NCBI GenBank assembly: GCA_034437795.1
Contig: DAOTTI010000098.1
Coordinates: 1 to 40,229, forward strand
Origin: DAOTTI01 sp034437795
GTDB lineage: Bacteria; Chloroflexota; UBA11872; UBA12225
Length of the DNA: 40,229 nucleotides
Direction: 5' to 3'
Of the stretch, positions 1-7,055 are shown piece after piece. How positions within the stretch are numbered: position 1 is the stretch's first letter; each line of letters begins with the position of its first letter. Both the position numbers and the translations under genes were made by a program. Under the pieces are notes generated by a model. That model ran no database searches and was not told the DNA's origin. It saw only the letters and a program-made list of their open reading frames with translations.

Positions 1-35
1 CAACGAGGGCTCCGCCAACAAGCCACGCCAGGTCA

Positions 36-665
36 CTACTGGCCCGCAGGGTGGGCCGACACCAGGATCTCCCTGGCCCGCGTCAGGTCCTCCGGCACAT
101 TGATGTTGAAGAAAGACAGGCCCTGCGGGTCGAAGCGGGCCAGCGTGGCGGCATCGATCGACCGGACGCGCACGTCCGTAAAGAAGCCGGTAATCTTCAA
201 CCGGCCCGCCTCCAGGCGGCGGCGCATCGGCTCCAGGCAGGCCCTGGAGTAGACGGCGTGGAGCGGCTCCGGCTCCTCGCGGACCGGCACCAGAACGTCG
301 TAGTCGCGGGGCTGAGCCAGCATCCAGCGCAGTAGGGGCAGATTGAGAAACGGCATGTCGGTGGCCACCACCAACGCGTAGTCGTGTCCAGCCGCGCACA
401 GGCCGGAGTAGATGCCGCCCAGGCTCCCGCCCGCCGGATACAGGTCCGGCACGACCCGATAGGGCAGCGGGGCCGCCCCCCGATAGGCGACGACGAGCAC
501 CTCATCGCACACCTGCTCCAGCTTCGCCCCCGTCGCCTGGAGCAGGGTCTGCCCCGAGCCTTCCGGCGCACCGCTCGCAGCGGGCGGCCAGGGCATCGTG
601 GTCTTATCGATCCCCAGACGCCGGCTGCGCCCGCCCGCCAGGATAATCCCTGTAGTACTGGCCAT
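36..665 (-). CDS. mobA: Molybdenum cofactor guanylyltransferase (MobA-like)
   Basis: A 209-residue protein that should attach GMP from GTP to molybdopterin in the cytoplasm, giving the guanine dinucleotide form of the molybdenum cofactor. The N-terminus has the nucleotidyltransferase loop LAGGRSRRLGIDK (about residues 9-21), followed by a metal-binding TDMPFL motif near residue 102 and FNINVPEDL near the C-terminus, all typical of the MobA/NTP-transferase fold. Length matches the family. The ATG start is preceded by a GAGGATGG ribosome-binding site. The start codon lies inside a 36-bp tandem repeat. No other molybdenum-cofactor gene is visible nearby. A related cytidylyltransferase (MocA) is a less likely alternative. 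Confidence 0.85.
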   Translation of the reverse strand: MASTTGIILAGGRSRRLGIDKTTMPWPPAASGAPEGSGQTLLQATGAKLEQVCDEVLVVAYRGAAPLPYRVVPDLYPAGGSLGGIYSGLCAAGHDYALVVATDMPFLNLPLLRWMLAQPRDYDVLVPVREEPEPLHAVYSRACLEPMRRRLEAGRLKITGFFTDVRVRSIDAATLARFDPQGLSFFNINVPEDLTRAREILVSAHPAGQ

Positions 666-731
666 CCGTCACCATCCTCGCAGCATCGTGGCGCTGGCCA
701 TCCATCGCCATCCTCGCACCATTGTCGCACC
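660..731. repeat. Two copies of a 36-bp tandem repeat at the mobA start
   Basis: Copy 1 is 660-695 and copy 2 is 696-731. Both begin GGCCATCC and share the core CCATCCTCGCA, with a handful of mismatches. Copy 1 contains the mobA start codon and ribosome-binding site, so the second copy is a degenerate duplicate of the translation-start region. Confidence 0.6.
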
Positions 732-997
732 AAGCTGGCCCGATTCCTTCACGGCCAGCAATCACTTCCCTCCCCCTCTGGGGAGGGTTAGAGTGAGGGC
801 TCCGCACTCACGCTCGGCGCAGCATTCCCTCTCCCCGTGGGAGCGGCGTAGTGGTCGTGGGTCTCAACTGGATGCGGCTTCCTCTCCGCGCGGGAGCGGG
901 GTAGGGCATTACGCATTACCCACTACGCATTACGTATTCTCCCTTGTTCAAAGAGAGGGCTTGGCTGCGGGCGCCAGGCATCGAGCCGGTGAGCACC
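666..997. repeat. Spacer with REP-like elements and a TACGCAT array
   Basis: No gene is seen. The spacer holds three degenerate copies of the C-rich/G-rich REP-like element (about 767-803, 825-850 and 871-900) and a short array of TACGCATTAC-type units at 905-940. Apparent reading frames here are low-complexity and read through the repeats. Confidence 0.6.
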
Positions 998-2116
998 TCA
1001 CCACTCCCGCATCAGGTCAGACGCGGCCAGCCCCGCGTTCTGGCCCAGGCCGAAGGCGGTGGCGATCAGGTTGCGCTGCCCGGCCACCACGTCCCCCGCG
1101 GCAAAGACGCCGGGCACCGGCGCGCCGCTCCTATCGAGCACCTGGCCATCCTCGTTGACGACCAGCAGGCCATCCTCATCGGTCTGGAGCGACCAGCCGT
1201 CCTCCGGCTTGAGGAAGCCGGTGTTCGGCACTAGCCCGAGATCGAGGAAGTAGCCGTCGAAGAAGCGCTCGCTCCCGTCGGCAAAGCGGAGCCCCAGTAG
1301 ATCCGTCCCCTTACCGATGTGCGCGACGATCCGCTCCGGCACGATCTCCACGTTTAGTCTCGCCAGCAGCGCCAGCTGCTCCTCGCTCAGGCCATGCGGC
1401 CGGCCGTGGGTGAGGATCGTCATCCTGCTGGTGAAATCCTGGGCGCCTCGCACGATCCCCCAGGCCAGGTCGCCCGTGGCCAGAATGGCCAGATGCTCGT
1501 CGACGTGGAGGTGGCCGTCACAGCGAATGCAGACGTGCCAACCCTTGCGGTTCCCGGCGTAGCGAAACACCGTCCGGTAGCGCCGGTAGAGGCGCTGGGC
1601 CGACTCATCGATCTCGATGTCCGGCCAGACGTCTTCGAAGCCGGACGCGATCACAACGGCGCGGGCGTAGAACCGCGCCACCGCCACCGGTCGCCGATCC
1701 CGTAGCGGGCGCGTCGATGCCTCCAGCTCGAACAGGTGCCCTACCGGCGCGAACTCGCCACTCAGCGCTGGCGTCCGGCGCAGGCGGAGGACCACACCGG
1801 CACGGCGCTCGATCCCCGTCCGGCGCGCGCGACGGCCGATGGTCACGGTGCGGACGGGCCAGGCGTTCAGCCAGTGGTGGAGGGCCTGCATGAAGCGGGG
1901 ACCCGTGATGCGGGTGAAGACGGGCGCGTCCACGATCTCCACGCTCTTGGACCAGTAGGCGCGGCCCTTGCGCTGGCTGATCGGCGCCGCGTCGAGTACC
2001 AGCACGTGGCGCAGCTGGTGGGCGGCGGAGACGGCGGCCTGCGTGCCGGCCGGCCCGGCGCCAATCACGGCCACGTCGTAGACGGTGCGCTCGCTAGGCT
2101 CGCTACGCTCAGTCAT
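998..2116 (-). CDS. Thioredoxin-reductase-like FAD oxidoreductase
   Basis: About 372 residues. An N-terminal FAD-binding Rossmann motif (VIGAGPAG) and a C-terminal FAD-contact motif (GVFAAGDVV) place it in the thioredoxin reductase-like flavoprotein group. A redox-type CIRCDG motif sits where E. coli thioredoxin reductase has CATCDG, so disulfide chemistry is plausible. The usual GxGxxA pyridine-nucleotide motif that should follow is not recognisable: the segment reads LAILATGDLAWG. I start it at the ATG at 2116, which has GGGAGGG three bases upstream; an in-frame ATG at 2128 has no ribosome-binding site. It is divergent from the ceramidase-family gene. Substrate unknown. Confidence 0.75.
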   Translation of the reverse strand: MTERSEPSERTVYDVAVIGAGPAGTQAAVSAAHQLRHVLVLDAAPISQRKGRAYWSKSVEIVDAPVFTRITGPRFMQALHHWLNAWPVRTVTIGRRARRTGIERRAGVVLRLRRTPALSGEFAPVGHLFELEASTRPLRDRRPVAVARFYARAVVIASGFEDVWPDIEIDESAQRLYRRYRTVFRYAGNRKGWHVCIRCDGHLHVDEHLAILATGDLAWGIVRGAQDFTSRMTILTHGRPHGLSEEQLALLARLNVEIVPERIVAHIGKGTDLLGLRFADGSERFFDGYFLDLGLVPNTGFLKPEDGWSLQTDEDGLLVVNEDGQVLDRSGAPVPGVFAAGDVVAGQRNLIATAFGLGQNAGLAASDLMREW

Positions 2117-2245
2117 GTACCCTCCCATGGACAGGCCCGCGCTGGCGCAGGCGCGCCGCTGCCGGACCTGCAGGGATCATCTGGTGCGCTGGAGGCTCCG
2201 GAGAAAGTATGCCGGTGTGCGGAACGCCAGCTACTGAGGGGTGAC

Positions 2246-3610
2246 GTGGCGGGAGATGGGGGTGCGCTCAAGGCTGGCTACGCGGCCGCCGATATTACGC
2301 CGCCGGTCGGCGTGGACCTGACGGGCTTTATCGCACGGGAGGGGCCGTCCACCGGCGTGCGCGACCCGCTACAGGCGCGGGCCCTCGTCTTCGAAGATGG
2401 AGAGGGCCGGCGGGCGGCGCTAGTGACGTGCGACCTGATTGGCCTGGGGCGGAACCTCGTAGCGCAAGTGCGCCGGCGCGCGGGCGAGCGTGCCGGCGTG
2501 CCGCCGGACGGGCAGCTGTTCAACTGCAGCCACACCCACTCCGGTCCGGAGACGGGTGTGCTCACGACCATCGGCATGCCCCACCCGCGCTATCTGGCGG
2601 AGCTAGAGGAGCGGCTGGTGGCCGTCATCACCGCAGCCGCCCGCGCGCCGACGCCGGTGCGGCTGACCGCCGGCGCCGTCCAGGTGCCCGCCGGCCTGGT
2701 GGTGAACCGCGTGTACCGGCGCGTGGGGCAGCCGGAGCGCTATGACCGGACCCTGACGGTGGTGCAGCTCTCGCCTGATCCCTCGTCCTCGCCGGCCGTG
2801 GCGAACGACGGGCGGCCCCTGGCGACGATTGTGGCCTTTGCCTGCCACGCCGTGGCGCTGGGCTCCAGGGAGCGCGAGGTCTCAGCGGACTACGTCGCGC
2901 CCCTACGTCGCGCCCTGGAAGCGCAGGGCACGGGCCCCGTGCTGTACGTCAACGGCTGCGGTGGCGACGTCAATCCGGCCAGCATGGATGCGCGCGGGCG
3001 CGAGGCGTGCGATGCCCTGGGCGAAGGACTGGCGCAGCAGGCGCAGGCGGCGCTGGCCCACATGACAGCGCTCCCCGGCGCCGACGCCGGCATTCGTGCG
3101 GCCTGCGAGCGGGTGAGGCTCCCATTCCAGGCGCTGCGGTCCCCTGAGGCCGCCGCGGCGCTGCTGGAGAAGGGGCGACAGCGCCTGCGGGAGACGGCCC
3201 ACGGCTCGCCGGCCTACCGTGGCGCCCTCGTCGCGGAGGTGGAGTATCCGTTGCGACTGCTGCGCCTGCACTACGGCAGCGAGCAGCTCCCTGTGGTCGA
3301 GGCGGAGGTGCAGGTGCTGCGCATCGGGCCCCTGGCCCTGGTGGCCCTGCCGGGAGAGATCTTCTCCAGCCTCGGCCGAGCGATCAAGGACGCCTCTCCC
3401 TACCCCGAACCGCGCACGATCGTGGCCGGCTGGGCCAACGATAACGTCGGCTACGTGCCGGATCGCGACGCCTACATGCTCGGCGGCTATGAGGTGGATA
3501 GCGCCAGCCGCTACTACGGCTACCCCGCCGGCTGGGCGCCTGAGGCCGGCGACGGCCTGGTCGCCGCGGCGGTCCGCCTGCTTGGCCGCCTGTGCCAGAG
3601 GGCCCCATAA
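2246..3610 (+). CDS. Neutral/alkaline ceramidase-family protein (catalytic domain only)
   Basis: 454 residues from a GTG start preceded by GAGGGG. The frame stays open far upstream but overlaps the opposite-strand oxidoreductase, so the upstream part is rejected. Family hallmarks are DITPPVG near the N-terminus, NCSHTHSGPETG at residues 93-104 with zinc-ligand-type His96 and His98, ACHAV with His201, and NGCGGDVNP at 236-244. Characterised ceramidases, zinc amidases that hydrolyse ceramide, have GDVSPN at the last motif; here the serine is replaced by asparagine. The C-terminal domain of long ceramidases is missing and I see no signal peptide. Family membership is sure; ceramide as substrate is not. 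Confidence 0.8.
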   Translation: MAGDGGALKAGYAAADITPPVGVDLTGFIAREGPSTGVRDPLQARALVFEDGEGRRAALVTCDLIGLGRNLVAQVRRRAGERAGVPPDGQLFNCSHTHSGPETGVLTTIGMPHPRYLAELEERLVAVITAAARAPTPVRLTAGAVQVPAGLVVNRVYRRVGQPERYDRTLTVVQLSPDPSSSPAVANDGRPLATIVAFACHAVALGSREREVSADYVAPLRRALEAQGTGPVLYVNGCGGDVNPASMDARGREACDALGEGLAQQAQAALAHMTALPGADAGIRAACERVRLPFQALRSPEAAAALLEKGRQRLRETAHGSPAYRGALVAEVEYPLRLLRLHYGSEQLPVVEAEVQVLRIGPLALVALPGEIFSSLGRAIKDASPYPEPRTIVAGWANDNVGYVPDRDAYMLGGYEVDSASRYYGYPAGWAPEAGDGLVAAAVRLLGRLCQRAP

Positions 3611-4003
3611 CCACGCGCGCCAGCGCCGTCGCGCCAGGGGTCATTGGCCGGCGACGGGGCCGCTGACGGACCGTTGAGCTTGCTGCCTGCCCCTGAGGGC
3701 ACCAACGGACCCTGAGGGCACCAACGGACCCTGGGGGCGCCAACGGATAACGAGTGCCGGCACGGGACGAAGGGCGAAAGACGGAAGACGCAACCACCTC
3801 CGTCTCTCGGTCTTCCTCTTTCGGACTGACGCTCTAAAATAGCCGGATCGTCCAGGGATGCGGCGCCGATACCCGGATCGGGCCGGCCGACACACGCATT
3901 ACGTATTACGTATTCTGCATTACGCGAGGCCGCGGAGCCGGTACCCGGAACGGGGAGGCACGACGCACCGCTGATCCGTTCAGGGAGGCACGAAAGACAG
4001 GCC
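3611..4003. other. Spacer without a recognisable gene
   Basis: Contains the 19-bp tandem repeat at 3691-3747 and a TACGTATTACGTATT-type array at 3893-3926, similar to the one at 905-940. No gene or clear terminator is seen. Confidence 0.6.
3691..3747. repeat. 19-bp tandem repeat, three copies
   Basis: Three head-to-tail units of CCCTGAGGGCACCAACGGA at 3691, 3710 and 3729. The third differs at two positions. The unit starts with a small CCCTGAGGG hairpin. Confidence 0.85.
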
Positions 4004-4414
4004 ATGGCCCTGCTCGCCCTTGGGGTCACCATGCTGCTGGCCGCCCCGGTTGCCGGCGCGCTGGCGGTGGCCGTGATGCTGGCGTTTCACGAAGCGCGCG
4101 CCCGCGCCGCGCGATCGCTGGCCAGCGGCCTCGCCCGCCGCGCCAGGAGCGATCTGCTCGAAGACTACTTGCGCCTGGTGGCGGATGGAGCGCCCCCGCC
4201 ACCCGGGCCGGCTCGACGGGCTGCCCTGCCCGTTGCTGCCCTCGCCGTTTCGTCCGTTATGTCGCCTCGGCCCGGCCGCGCGCTGCTCCTCCAGCACCTT
4301 CGCGAGCGTGAGCCGCTGCCCCTGCGGCTGCAAGGTCAGGCACGCCAGGCACGCCGTGCGCGGCGCGGACCGCGCGCCTCCAGGCCGCCGCGGTTACTGC
4401 CGCTCTCCGCATGA
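4004..4414 (+). CDS. Possible small membrane protein, unknown function
   Basis: 136 codons. The first ~65 look coding: third positions are mostly G or C, and residues 1-28 form one hydrophobic segment, followed by an Ala/Arg-rich helix and an acidic stretch. After that the composition becomes Pro/Arg-rich and may not be real protein. A GGAGG lies about 15 bases before the ATG, which is distant, with a weaker ACAGG nearer. I recognise no family. It could be a genuine one-span protein or a chance frame in GC-rich DNA. Confidence 0.4.
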   Translation: MALLALGVTMLLAAPVAGALAVAVMLAFHEARARAARSLASGLARRARSDLLEDYLRLVADGAPPPPGPARRAALPVAALAVSSVMSPRPGRALLLQHLREREPLPLRLQGQARQARRARRGPRASRPPRLLPLSA

Positions 4415-4465
4415 TACCAGGCTCCAGCAGCCACCTCAGGTAAGCTCCTCTCCCCACGGCCATAG

Positions 4466-4520
4466 TCCCCCTCTGCCGCACGCGGGAGAGGGGGTCAGGG
4501 GGTGAGGGCTGCCCTCTCCC
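4466..4520. repeat. REP-like hairpin / G-rich element
   Basis: A C-rich arm, a short loop, then GGGAGAGGGGGTCAGGGG and GTGAGGG. It belongs to the same family as the element at 36398-36447. It lies in the spacer before coaD. Nearby at about 4535-4570 are GCGTCCCC-type short repeats. Confidence 0.65.
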
Positions 4521-4610
4521 CATAGCCCGCGTCCCCGTCCCCGCGTCTGCGTGTCCCCGCGTCCCTGCGTCGGAGCGGGGGCCGGGGGCGCGCCGGCTGA
4601 GGGCGCGGCC

Positions 4611-4619
4611 CGCTATACT
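4611..4619 (+). promoter_or_regulatory. Candidate -10 element of coaD
   Basis: CGCTATACT, a five-of-six match to TATAAT, ends eight bases before the GTG start of coaD. Transcription would begin about at the start codon, so the mRNA would be leaderless or nearly so. No convincing -35 is seen. Confidence 0.45.
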
Positions 4620-4627
4620 ACCGGATT

Positions 4628-5233
4628 GTGCCCGCCAAGATGGTGCGTCCTCGCGTAGCGGTGGTCCCGGCGACCTTCGATCCGCCAACGAACGGCCACC
4701 TGGAGGTGGTCCGCTGGGCCGCGCGCCTCTTCGACGAGGTCGTCGTCGCCGTGCCGGCCACCACCAGCAAGCAGACCCTCTTCGACGCCAGGGAGCGCCT
4801 GGAGCTGGTGCGGGCCGCCGTCCAGGAGCTCAATCTGCCCAACGTGCGGGTCCGGCAGTTCGCCGACCAGCTCATTGTGGACGTGGCGCGCGAGGAAGGG
4901 GCCGTGGCCCTGGTCAAGGGGTTGCGCGCAGTGTCCGATTTCGACTACGAGCTGCAGATGTCGCACATGAACGCCCAGCTCGCCCCCGAGATCGTTACCG
5001 TCGCCGTGCTGGCCAGCGCCGAAAACGCCTTCCTCAGCTCCACCCTGGTGCGCGAAGTCGCTAAACTGGGCGGAGACGTGAGCCGCTGGGTGCCACGGGC
5101 GGTGGCCGAAGCGCTCCGCAAGCGCTTCGGCGAGCCGGCGCGCGTGCCCCCGGCCGCAACCGCCCTGACGGAGGCCGAGGGCGGCGCCGACCGCATGGGC
5201 GGCTTCGTGCTCCATGACGAGCGAGTACGCTAA
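4628..5233 (+). CDS. coaD: Phosphopantetheine adenylyltransferase
   Basis: Transfers AMP from ATP to 4'-phosphopantetheine, giving dephospho-CoA, the fourth step of coenzyme A synthesis in the cytoplasm. The frame has the nucleotidyltransferase signature TFDPPTNGHL near residues 18-27 (the HxGH-type site), the KGLRAVSDFDYE core and SSTLVRE near residue 140. At 201 residues it is about 40 longer than usual, the excess being a low-complexity C-terminal tail. The GTG start at 4628 has no ribosome-binding site and sits just after a -10 element; ATG at 4640 is an alternative. It begins the forward-strand cluster that contains the fatty-acid genes, whose carrier protein needs CoA-derived phosphopantetheine. 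Confidence 0.93.
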   Translation: MPAKMVRPRVAVVPATFDPPTNGHLEVVRWAARLFDEVVVAVPATTSKQTLFDARERLELVRAAVQELNLPNVRVRQFADQLIVDVAREEGAVALVKGLRAVSDFDYELQMSHMNAQLAPEIVTVAVLASAENAFLSSTLVREVAKLGGDVSRWVPRAVAEALRKRFGEPARVPPAATALTEAEGGADRMGGFVLHDERVR

Positions 5234-5295
5234 CCGACGACCGAGGACGCGAGCACCGTCGCACCAATGAGCTTCGTGCGCTGGCAAGGAAGGGG

Positions 5296-5814
5296 GTGAG
5301 TTCCATCGACATCCTGTATCTCGTGGATCGGCTGGAAACCGTCCTCAACGCCGGCCAGCGCGTGCCGTTCACCAATAAGATCATGGTGGACGAGCGGGAG
5401 TGCCTGGACATCATCGATCAGATGCGGATCGTGGTGCCGGAGGAGATCAAGCAGGCCCGCCGCGTCAGCCAGGACCGTGACCGCATCACCGGCCAGGCGC
5501 AGGAGGAGGCCGAGCGGATCATTGCCCGCGCCCAGGAAGAAGCCGAGCGCCTGCTGGAAGAGCAGGGCCTGCTGGAGCGCGCTCACGAGCGCGAGCGGGA
5601 GATCATCGAAGAGGCGGAGGCCCAGGCGCAGGGCATCCGCGAGGGAGCCGAGCAGTACGCCATGGAGATCCTGGAAGACCTCAACCGGCGCCTGACCACC
5701 ATCTTGAGCCAGGTCCACGGCGGGATCGAGGCCCTGCGGCCGCGCTCGCTCCGCGGCGCCAGGGGACAGGCCCTCGCCGGCCGAGAGGACGACGACGAGC
5801 AGGAGCACCGCTAA
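5296..5814 (+). CDS. Coiled-coil protein, ATPase subunit-like, unknown function
   Basis: 172 residues from a GTG start with AAGGAAGGGG before it. The N-terminal 60 residues are conserved-looking (IDILYLVDRLETVL, then VDERECLDIIDQMR). From about residue 65 to 140 the protein is a long charged coiled coil rich in Glu, Ala, Gln and Arg, with EAERI/EAERL repeats. Such proteins are often labelled 'ATPase' or V-type H subunit-like because of the coiled coil alone; DivIVA-like proteins are similar. I have seen this type between coaD and DUF177 in Chloroflexota-like gene orders, which is memory rather than proof. Role unknown; a scaffold linked to envelope or division is only a guess. Confidence 0.8.
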   Translation: MSSIDILYLVDRLETVLNAGQRVPFTNKIMVDERECLDIIDQMRIVVPEEIKQARRVSQDRDRITGQAQEEAERIIARAQEEAERLLEEQGLLERAHEREREIIEEAEAQAQGIREGAEQYAMEILEDLNRRLTTILSQVHGGIEALRPRSLRGARGQALAGREDDDEQEHR

Positions 5815-5833
5815 CCTGAGCGCCTCGTCTCCC

Positions 5834-5842
5834 GGCTAGAAT
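5834..5842 (+). promoter_or_regulatory. Candidate -10 element of the DUF177 gene
   Basis: GGCTAGAAT lies 20 bases before the ATG at 5862, with GAGGAG (5848-5853) between them. A transcript starting about seven bases downstream would give a very short leader that still keeps the ribosome-binding site. Confidence 0.4.
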
Positions 5843-5861
5843 GTACTGAGGAGACAGGCTC

Positions 5862-6419
5862 ATGGATGCCCTGCGTTTCAACGTGGCAGGATTGCTCAAG
5901 GACCCGGCTGGGGCGACGCGCGACTACGACGTCGAGGCCTCCCCTAGCGAGCTGGCCCCTGTCCTGGAGGAGGCTGAGCCGGGCGGCGCCCTCTCCGGGC
6001 ACGTCCAGCTGATGCGCACCCAGCGCAGCATCTTCGTCCGCGGCCACCTGGAGACTGAGGTCGTGGTCGAGTGCAGCCGCTGCCTGGCCGCGGCAACCGT
6101 CCCCATCGCCTTCGATATCCAGGAGGAGTTCTTCCCCCAGGTGGACGTGCTCACGGGGCACGCCGTGCCCCTGCCGGAGGAGGTTGAAGAGGCCTTCACC
6201 ATCGATTCCACCCACGAGCTCGACCTGACCGAGCTGGTGCGGCAGCAGCTGCTCCTGGAGCTCCCAATGCAGGCCGTCTGCCGCGAGACGTGCGAGGGCC
6301 TCTGCCCGCGCTGCGGCGCCGACTTGAACCAGGGCCCCTGCGCCTGCCCGGACGAGGAGGTCGATGAGCGCCTGGCGCCCCTCCGTGCCCTCCTGGAGCG
6401 GGCGGCCGGCGGTCGTTAG
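5862..6419 (+). CDS. DUF177 / YceD-family protein
   Basis: 185 residues. The family (YceD, DUF177) is linked to accumulation of 23S rRNA and is normally encoded next to rpmF, as here. Visible features are CSRCL near residue 69 and a C-terminal cluster C-x3-C-x3-C-x2-C followed by CAC (about 139-166), which could bind zinc. The central acidic region with DLTELVRQQLLLELP is typical. GAGGAG precedes the ATG. Spacing to rpmF is about 300 bases and filled with REP-like elements, so rpmF likely also has its own promoter. Confidence 0.88.
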   Translation: MDALRFNVAGLLKDPAGATRDYDVEASPSELAPVLEEAEPGGALSGHVQLMRTQRSIFVRGHLETEVVVECSRCLAAATVPIAFDIQEEFFPQVDVLTGHAVPLPEEVEEAFTIDSTHELDLTELVRQQLLLELPMQAVCRETCEGLCPRCGADLNQGPCACPDEEVDERLAPLRALLERAAGGR

Positions 6420-6458
6420 ACCGAGTTCAAGGCTCTTGGCGCTCGCTCCGGCCATACC

Positions 6459-6585
6459 GTTCCCTCTCCCTCTGGGAGACGGTTAAGGTGAGGGCTCCAT
6501 TCCGTCTCCCTTTGGGAGAGGGTTAAGGTGAGCGCTCCACTCGCTACACGCTCCCTGGGGAGAGTGGGTTAGGGCGGGGGCTGCT
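6459..6585. repeat. Three tandem REP-like elements
   Basis: Three successive copies of the CTCTCCC-loop-GGGAG hairpin followed by a TTAAGGTGAGGG-type tail (starting about 6462, 6508 and 6549). They fill most of the spacer between the DUF177 gene and rpmF, all in the same orientation. Confidence 0.75.
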
Positions 6586-6591
6586 GCTTGA

Positions 6592-6614
6592 GGGCTGCCG
6601 GCCCTCGGCAGCCC
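6592..6614. terminator. Hairpin before the rpmF promoter
   Basis: A perfect nine-base stem (GGGCTGCCG with CGGCAGCCC) around a GCCCT loop. There is no T-run, so it is not a textbook intrinsic terminator. It sits just upstream of the rpmF -10 element and may end transcription from the DUF177 gene. Confidence 0.35.
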
Positions 6615-6619
6615 GAAGC

Positions 6620-6628
6620 TGGTATGCT
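6620..6628 (+). promoter_or_regulatory. Candidate extended -10 of rpmF
   Basis: TGGTATGCT, an extended -10 type element. Transcription from about 6635 would give a ~90-base leader before rpmF that contains the hairpin at 6674-6694. Confidence 0.4.
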
Positions 6629-6673
6629 CTGCGGGTGCTGTACTTGGTAATCAGTTAGCTAATTCGCTCGCTC

Positions 6674-6694
6674 TGCAGCACCCGCCGTGCTGCA
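6674..6694 (+). promoter_or_regulatory. Perfect hairpin in the rpmF leader
   Basis: TGCAGCAC and GTGCTGCA form an eight-base stem around CCGCC. It lies 32 bases before the rpmF start, within the predicted leader. Ribosomal-protein leaders often hold regulatory hairpins, but no known L32 leader motif was recognised. Confidence 0.35.
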
Positions 6695-6726
6695 TGGCTA
6701 GAGTGAGAGTGTGAGAGGAAGAAGAC

Positions 6727-6924
6727 GTGGGCGCTCTGCCAAAGAAGAAGATCTCGCGGCGCCGGCGTGACAATCGCCGGAGCCACATCCAGCTCCAGCC
6801 GGCCCAGCTCATTCGCTGCCCCCACTGCCGCCGCCTCACAGTGGGCTATCAGGCCTGCCCCCATTGCGGGCAGTTCCGCGGCCGCCCGGTCCTGAAGGTT
6901 GCGGAACCGGCGGGCGGGCGTTGA
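6727..6924 (+). CDS. rpmF: 50S ribosomal protein L32
   Basis: 65 residues, a usual length. Starts GALPKKKISRRRRDNRRSH, as L32 does, and carries a zinc ribbon with CPHC (residues 31-34) and CPHC (44-47). It is a structural protein of the large ribosomal subunit. The start is GTG at 6727, preceded by the purine-rich GAGAGGAAGAAG. The place after the DUF177 gene is the standard one. Confidence 0.95.
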   Translation: MGALPKKKISRRRRDNRRSHIQLQPAQLIRCPHCRRLTVGYQACPHCGQFRGRPVLKVAEPAGGR

Positions 6925-7055
6925 CCGGCGGCGCCCGGCAGGTCGGCGGTGGGCGTGGTGGCTCGCTCGCGCTGCGGAACCTTAAGCGCGCAGCCCGTAG
7001 CGCCAGGCCCGGTCCGGGCGCCGCAGCCCTGCCGTTGTGCTAAGCGCAAGCAGCG

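Noticed and set aside
1736..2245. Upstream extension of the ceramidase-family frame
   Set aside because: It overlaps the opposite-strand oxidoreductase, shows no family similarity and has no ribosome-binding site; the GTG at 2246 has both.
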